Origin: Proteobacteria bacterium UBA6920
GTDB lineage: Bacteria > Pseudomonadota > Gammaproteobacteria > SG8-11
DNA length: 18,197 nucleotides
Assembly: GCA_002448875.1 (NCBI GenBank)
Contig: DKAS01000249.1
Coordinates: 8,540-26,736 of the forward strand
Direction: 5' to 3'
Shown here: positions 14,802 through 18,197 of the stretch, piece by piece
Layout: each line of letters starts with the position of its first letter
How positions within the stretch are numbered: position 1 is the first letter of the stretch
The notes under the pieces: model-generated
Seen by the model: the letters and a program-made list of their open reading frames with translations, nothing else
Databases searched by the model: none
Told to the model about the DNA's origin: nothing
Made by a program: the position numbers and the translations under genes

Positions 14802-14849
14802 CCGCGGGTCGTCATCCGCTGTCAAGCTGATGACCCGCTGTTCCCGCGG
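14802..14849 (+). terminator. Nested inverted repeat after the DUF2914 gene (weak terminator or mRNA-end structure)
   Basis: Outer arms CCGCGGG (14802-14808) and CCCGCGG (14843-14849) enclose inner arms GTCATC (14811-14816) and GATGAC (14829-14834); alternative pairing of GCGGGTC with GACCCGC is also possible. No T tract follows, so this is not a canonical Rho-independent terminator, but it may protect the transcript end or act as a cruciform. Confidence 0.4.
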
Positions 14850-15029
14850 CTGGTGATTACTCCGCGGCACCGGCGAAGTCGCCGCCTGCACCCAAATGGG
14901 TATTTTCGTCATAGGCCTTACCGCATGGCACTGCTGCCTGGCGCGTCCCCGGACCTGGAGCGGGAACGCCTGGGAGAAAGATGGCTTCATTTATGCAGTT
15001 CAAGGTAATTCCCTTCGGGTGTCATCTTT

Positions 15030-15123
15030 ATTGAGCATGCCGCTGGGTACAGGGTGAAACGGTGGTATTGACGCAAGCAAACCTGTTATTATTTTCCCAT
15101 CGACCGTAATACTCATGCTCAAT
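15030..15123. repeat. Pair of 10-bp inverted arms around the small acidic protein's promoter
   Basis: ATTGAGCATG (15030-15039) and CATGCTCAAT (15114-15123) are perfect inverted copies separated by 74 bases, bracketing the predicted promoter. The second arm lies in the leader about 25 bases before the start codon. They may be operator half-sites for looping, a long-range RNA pairing (only if transcription begins earlier), or remains of a small element. Confidence 0.45.
15068..15095 (+). promoter_or_regulatory. Possible promoter for the small acidic protein gene
   Basis: TTGACG (15068-15073, 5 of 6 to the -35 consensus) and TATTTT (15090-15095, 4 of 6 to the -10 consensus) are 16 bases apart in an AT-rich patch. 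Transcription would start near 15102, leaving about 47 bases before the ATG at 15149. Confidence 0.5.
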
Positions 15124-15148
15124 GTCAACCTGCAACAGGAGACAGGTC

Positions 15149-15445
15149 ATGCCTCACGAGTATCAACCGGCGGTGGGAAGCTGGTACAAGAATGCGGAAG
15201 GCGACACCTTCGAGGTCGTCGCGGTGGATGAAGCGACCGTCGGTATCCAGTACTTCGATGGCGATCTGCAGGAACTCGAAATAGACGACTGGTTCGAAAT
15301 GGCGCTGATCCCGGTGCCTGAACCGGAAGACTGGTCCGGACCCTACGACAATCTGGTGCGCGATGACTTTGGCGATTCCGGCTCGGGCACGCATCCGGAA
15401 GACTGGAACGGTCCCCTGGACGATCTGGAGCGGGACGAGTATTGA
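15149..15445 (+). CDS. Small acidic protein, probably DUF6763 family, with C-terminal duplication
   Basis: A 98-residue, strongly acidic, soluble protein without signal peptide or membrane segment. The N-terminal half (VGSWYKNAEGDTFEVVAVDE then YFDGDLQELEIDDW, about 10-48) resembles the small DUF6763 proteins of gammaproteobacteria, a family name recalled from memory and with unknown function; the pattern suggests a small SH3-like barrel. The C-terminal half contains two copies of a 16-residue unit at 59-74 and 83-98, with pattern PEDW-[S/N]-GP-x-D-[N/D]-L-x-RD-[D/E]-[F/Y]. The ATG at 15149 is chosen because AGGAGA lies seven bases upstream; an earlier in-frame ATG at 15122 has no ribosome binding site and lies before it. 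It converges on the Lon-related gene with a GC hairpin between them. Confidence 0.75.
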   Translation: MPHEYQPAVGSWYKNAEGDTFEVVAVDEATVGIQYFDGDLQELEIDDWFEMALIPVPEPEDWSGPYDNLVRDDFGDSGSGTHPEDWNGPLDDLERDEY

Positions 15446-15449
15446 GCGG

Positions 15450-15467
15450 GCCGGGCGCCTGCCCGGC
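15450..15467 (+). terminator. GC hairpin between converging genes
   Basis: GCCGGGC and GCCCGGC form a perfect 7-bp stem with a 4-base loop right after the small acidic protein's stop. A T-rich stretch (TTGTTTTA) begins only about nine bases later, so it is an atypical + strand terminator; the minus strand has no T tract after it. Confidence 0.5.
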
Positions 15468-15481
15468 GAGCCGTCGTTGTT

Positions 15482-17947
15482 TTATCCCTCGGTTTTCTTC
15501 TGTTGTCCGCCGCTTTCGTCCGGGTGTTGACCCAGTTCAGGATCCTCTTCTTTCGCCCGTTCGGCGAAGGTGTGCTTGATGTGCGCCAGATCGCGCAGGC
15601 GGTTTTCCACCAGGAAGTTGATGCTGTCCTGCGGGAACTCGCCGCTGGCATCGCGCTCGCCGGCCGGTTTTTCCGCGAGAATTTCCAGCGCGTCGTTCAC
15701 ATGGTGCATGGCATAAATGGTGAATTTTCCCTGTTCCACCGCCTGGCGCACTTCGGCGTTGAGCATCAGGTGATCGATGTTGGTCGCGGGAATGATGACG
15801 CCATGGCTGCCGTCCAGGCCGTTGTTGCGGCAAACCTCGAAGAAACCCTCGATTTTTTCGTTGACCCCGCCGATGGCCTGCGCCTGCCCCAGCTGATTCA
15901 CCGAGCCAGTGATGGCAATGGACTGGCGCAGCGGCAGGCCGGCCACCGCCGACAGGATGGAGCACAGTTCGCCCACCGAGGCACTGTCGCCTTCCACCTG
16001 GCCGTAGGACTGCTCGAACACCAGGCTGGCCGCCAGGGACAAGGGATAATCCTGGGCGTAATAGGAAGACAGGTAGGCGGACAGAATCATTACGCCCTTG
16101 GAATGAATAGGACCGCCGAGTTCTACCTCACGCTCGACGTCGATGACATCGCCATCGCCCAGGCGCACGGTGGCGGTGATGCGTGCCGGCTGGCCGAACA
16201 TGTGGTTGCCCAGTTGCATCACCATCAGGCCGTTGACCTGCCCGACGGCGCGACTGCGGGTGTCGATGAGAATGGTGCCGCGTTTGATTTCTTCGAGCAT
16301 GCGCTCATGGTAGCGGGACACGCGGTAGCGCTGTGTGGCCACCGCCTTCTGCACGTCCTGCGCCGCGATAACGCTGACGCCGCGCTGGCGCGCCCAGTAG
16401 TCCGCTTCCTTGAGCAGGTCGTTGATGCTGCGAATATGGGTCGACATCTTCTGCGTGTCTTCGACCATGCGGGCGCTTTCCTCGACGATGCGCGCCACGC
16501 CGCCGCGGTCCAGGGGATGTAAACCGTCCTTGCGCGCCAGGGTGGCCACCAGGCGGGCGTACAGCTGAATATTGCCCTCGGTCCAGGGCATGTGTTCCTC
16601 GAAATCAGCAGCCACCTTGAACAGCTCGCTGAATTCCGGGTCCAGCTCGCACAGCAGATAATAGAGGATACGCTCGCCGATCAGGATGACCTTGACATCC
16701 AGTGGTATCGGTTCGGGTTCCAGCGACACGGTGCTGATCAGGCTGTAAACCTGGCCCAGGGACATGATGCTGACATCGTGTGACTGCAGCGCCCGCTTCA
16801 AACCTTCCCAGGCGAAGGGCTGGGTCAGCACCTTGCGCGCATCCACCAGCAGATAGCCGCCGTTGGCGCGATGCAGGGCGCCGGGCTTGATCAGGGTGAA
16901 ATCGGTGACCAGGGTGCCCAGGTGCGAGGAGTGCTCGATGCGCCCCACCAGGTTCTGATAGGTGGGGAAATCCTCGAACACCAGCGGCGCGCCCGCGGTG
17001 TCGCCGTTGCTCACCAGCACATTGACCTCGTAACGGGCAAAGGACGGGCGATTGGACTCCAGACCGAACAGACTGGGCGCGGGCTCCTCGGAACGCCGGA
17101 AATCGTTGGCGTTGTCGATCACATCCTGTTCCACGGCGTTCAGGTAGGTGATCACGTCGGCCAGCTCGGCGTAGTTCTTTTTCAGCTCGTTGATGCTGTG
17201 GCCGACGGCGAAAATAGTGACTTCCCGGTTCAGCGTCTTGATCTTGCCGCGGCCTTCCTTCTTCAATTCGGCGATGCGGTACAGCAGGTCTTCCAGCTTG
17301 TCCTGCAGACTGCCGACCTTCTTCTCGATTTTTTCCTGCTCCGGCTTCGCCAGGGCCTGAAACTCGGTGGGACCGATCACCTTGCCGTTGAGCAGCGGAG
17401 CGAAGGTGTAACCCGAGGGGGTGCGATACAGCTTGACCTCGTTTTCCAGGCATTCCTTCTGCAGATCGAAAAACGATGTTTCCTCGTCTTCCTTGATCTT
17501 GTTCTCTATTTCCTGCACTTTCTCCCGATAGGCTTCGCTCTCGAAGGCCGCGGGGATGCTGACGCGCAGGGTTTCCATCAGCTGCGTCATGTCCTGGCGC
17601 AGCCGGTTGCCGGTGCCGGCAGGCAGTGCCAGGGCGCGCGGCCGGTGCGGTTGCTCGAAATTATTGACGTAACACAGGTCCGGCGGCACCGGCTCGGCCT
17701 TGATCCTGCCGCTCAGCACCTGGTTGAGCACGGTGTGCTTGCCCATGCCCGGCGGCCCCATGACGAACAGATTGTAACCCTCGCGTTCGATGCCGGTGCC
17801 GAAATTGACCGCGTCCAGGGCGCGTTCCTGGCCGACGATCTGTTCCACGTCCGGGATCTCGCCGGTGGTGGCGAAGACGAATTGGGCGGGGTCGCACTGG
17901 CGGTAAAGCTGCGCCAGGGCGACGACCTTGCTGTTGACTGCTGACAT
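15482..17947 (-). CDS. Lon-related ATP-dependent protease (AAA_32 / LonB-like, S16 family)
   Basis: An 821-residue soluble AAA+ serine protease of the Lon-related, non-LonA group. It has a Walker A motif at GPPGMGKHT (64-72, K70), an inserted helical region at about 140-270 rich in Glu and Lys (likely coiled coil), then the rest of the ATPase with VGRIEH, GGYLLVDARKVL and a conserved LIGERILYYLLCELDPEF block. The S16 protease domain follows at about 570-770. The catalytic dyad is S655 in EGDSAS and K698 in GGVNEKIEGF, exactly 43 residues apart as in E. coli Lon. No transmembrane segment is present, unlike archaeal LonB. The tail is charged and variable. GGGAG lies seven bases before the ATG at 17947. 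The ettA stop is only 15 bases upstream, so the genes are probably cotranscribed. It would degrade misfolded or regulatory proteins; specific substrates are unknown. Confidence 0.93.
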   Translation of the reverse strand: MSAVNSKVVALAQLYRQCDPAQFVFATTGEIPDVEQIVGQERALDAVNFGTGIEREGYNLFVMGPPGMGKHTVLNQVLSGRIKAEPVPPDLCYVNNFEQPHRPRALALPAGTGNRLRQDMTQLMETLRVSIPAAFESEAYREKVQEIENKIKEDEETSFFDLQKECLENEVKLYRTPSGYTFAPLLNGKVIGPTEFQALAKPEQEKIEKKVGSLQDKLEDLLYRIAELKKEGRGKIKTLNREVTIFAVGHSINELKKNYAELADVITYLNAVEQDVIDNANDFRRSEEPAPSLFGLESNRPSFARYEVNVLVSNGDTAGAPLVFEDFPTYQNLVGRIEHSSHLGTLVTDFTLIKPGALHRANGGYLLVDARKVLTQPFAWEGLKRALQSHDVSIMSLGQVYSLISTVSLEPEPIPLDVKVILIGERILYYLLCELDPEFSELFKVAADFEEHMPWTEGNIQLYARLVATLARKDGLHPLDRGGVARIVEESARMVEDTQKMSTHIRSINDLLKEADYWARQRGVSVIAAQDVQKAVATQRYRVSRYHERMLEEIKRGTILIDTRSRAVGQVNGLMVMQLGNHMFGQPARITATVRLGDGDVIDVEREVELGGPIHSKGVMILSAYLSSYYAQDYPLSLAASLVFEQSYGQVEGDSASVGELCSILSAVAGLPLRQSIAITGSVNQLGQAQAIGGVNEKIEGFFEVCRNNGLDGSHGVIIPATNIDHLMLNAEVRQAVEQGKFTIYAMHHVNDALEILAEKPAGERDASGEFPQDSINFLVENRLRDLAHIKHTFAERAKEEDPELGQHPDESGGQQKKTEG

Positions 17948-17962
17948 CCGCGACTCCCGTGT

Positions 17963-18197
17963 TCAGGCCAGGCGGCGGAATTTGATGCGATGCGGCTGAT
18001 CCGCTTCCGCGCCCAGACGCCGCCGCCGATCGGCTTCGTAATCGGCGAAGTTGCCCTCGAACCAGACCACGCGACTGTCGCCCTCAAAAGCCAGAATATG
18101 GGTGGCAATGCGGTCGAGGAACCAGCGGTCGTGGGAAATTACCACCGCACAACCGGGGAAGGCGAGCAGGGCTTCTTCCAGGGCGCGCAGGGTTTCC
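17963..18197 (-). CDS. ettA: EttA, ABC-F energy-dependent translational throttle protein, 3' end only
   Basis: The C-terminal ~77 residues of an ABC-F ATPase; the 5' part lies beyond the window end. The frame reads [19 protein letters not shown] into the switch-histidine motif [20 protein letters not shown], which belongs to the second nucleotide-binding domain. The ending [17 protein letters not shown] then [13 protein letters not shown] is typical of EttA rather than Uup, YheS or YbiT. EttA binds the ribosomal E site and couples early elongation to the ATP/ADP ratio. The Walker A and signature motifs cannot be examined here. It lies 15 bases upstream of the Lon-related gene on the same strand. 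Confidence 0.92.
   Translation of the reverse strand, partial: ETLRALEEALLAFPGCAVVISHDRWFLDRIATHILAFEGDSRVVWFEGNFADYEADRRRRLGAEADQPHRIKFRRLA

Larger units (their letters stand above)
14782..15148. other. Intergenic region with dyads and a promoter (367 bases)
   Basis: No convincing gene is present; a 54-codon frame at 14896-15060 lacks a ribosome binding site. The region holds the dyad after the DUF2914 gene, a promoter candidate, and a pair of perfect 10-base inverted arms, all listed separately. Confidence 0.6.

Noticed and set aside
14896..15060. 54-codon + strand frame in the gap after the DUF2914 gene
   Set aside because: It has no ribosome binding site, no recognisable motif, and contains the inverted arm and leader-like sequence of the next gene.
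16871..17944. 357-codon + strand frame, and another at 15503-16522, inside the Lon-related gene
   Set aside because: Both are antisense to a protease with full catalytic motifs; their Leu/Gln/His/Gly-rich translations look like codon-bias shadows.

Overview
The window looks like a chromosomal segment of a free-living, GC-rich gammaproteobacterium, perhaps near the Chromatiales or a related environmental lineage. GalU, CysM, RlmD and the EttA tail all read as gammaproteobacterial types, but the genus cannot be named from this sequence. No tRNA, rRNA, CRISPR array, transposase, integrase or phage gene was seen.

Layout. Positions 1-4921 (+ strand) are mostly housekeeping: the 3' end of a CapD/FlaA1-type nucleotide-sugar dehydratase gene, an overlapping VanZ-like membrane protein, galU, then a compact cysM - PolB-like exonuclease - rlmD run. 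The first three genes fit a surface-polysaccharide or envelope-sugar locus. Positions 4922-9537 (+) carry a new promoter region and two adjacent, paralogous lipoprotein genes. Both have a shared N-terminal domain followed by bacterial Ig-like repeats, and the first also has a cysteine-containing C-terminal cap. Positions 9644-11393 (-) hold a coupled pair: a GT9 (heptosyltransferase-like) glycosyltransferase and a 2-oxoglutarate/Fe(II) oxygenase. Positions 11582-13808 (-) hold a second pair: a large coiled-coil, polytopic inner-membrane protein and a von Willebrand A (vWA) lipoprotein, ended by a clear Rho-independent terminator. Positions 13809-14241 are a divergent regulatory region with a perfect TGTGA-N6-TCACA (CRP-type) palindrome, a sigma70-like promoter and an operator-like dyad. 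Positions 14242-15445 (+) encode a secreted DUF2914 protein and a small acidic protein with a C-terminal 16-residue duplication. Positions 15482-18197 (-) encode a Lon-related (LonB-like, AAA_32) protease just downstream of the partial ettA gene.

How the parts work together. The sugar-nucleotide genes (dehydratase, galU) and the GT9 gene point to envelope glycan synthesis. The oxygenase, translationally coupled to GT9, may hydroxylate a lipid, sugar or protein of the same pathway. The two least described units are the tandem Ig lipoproteins and the vWA lipoprotein/coiled-coil membrane protein pair. The latter is divergent from the DUF2914 gene and may share CRP-family control with it. These are the best candidates for undescribed envelope systems, but their functions are inferred from architecture and context only.
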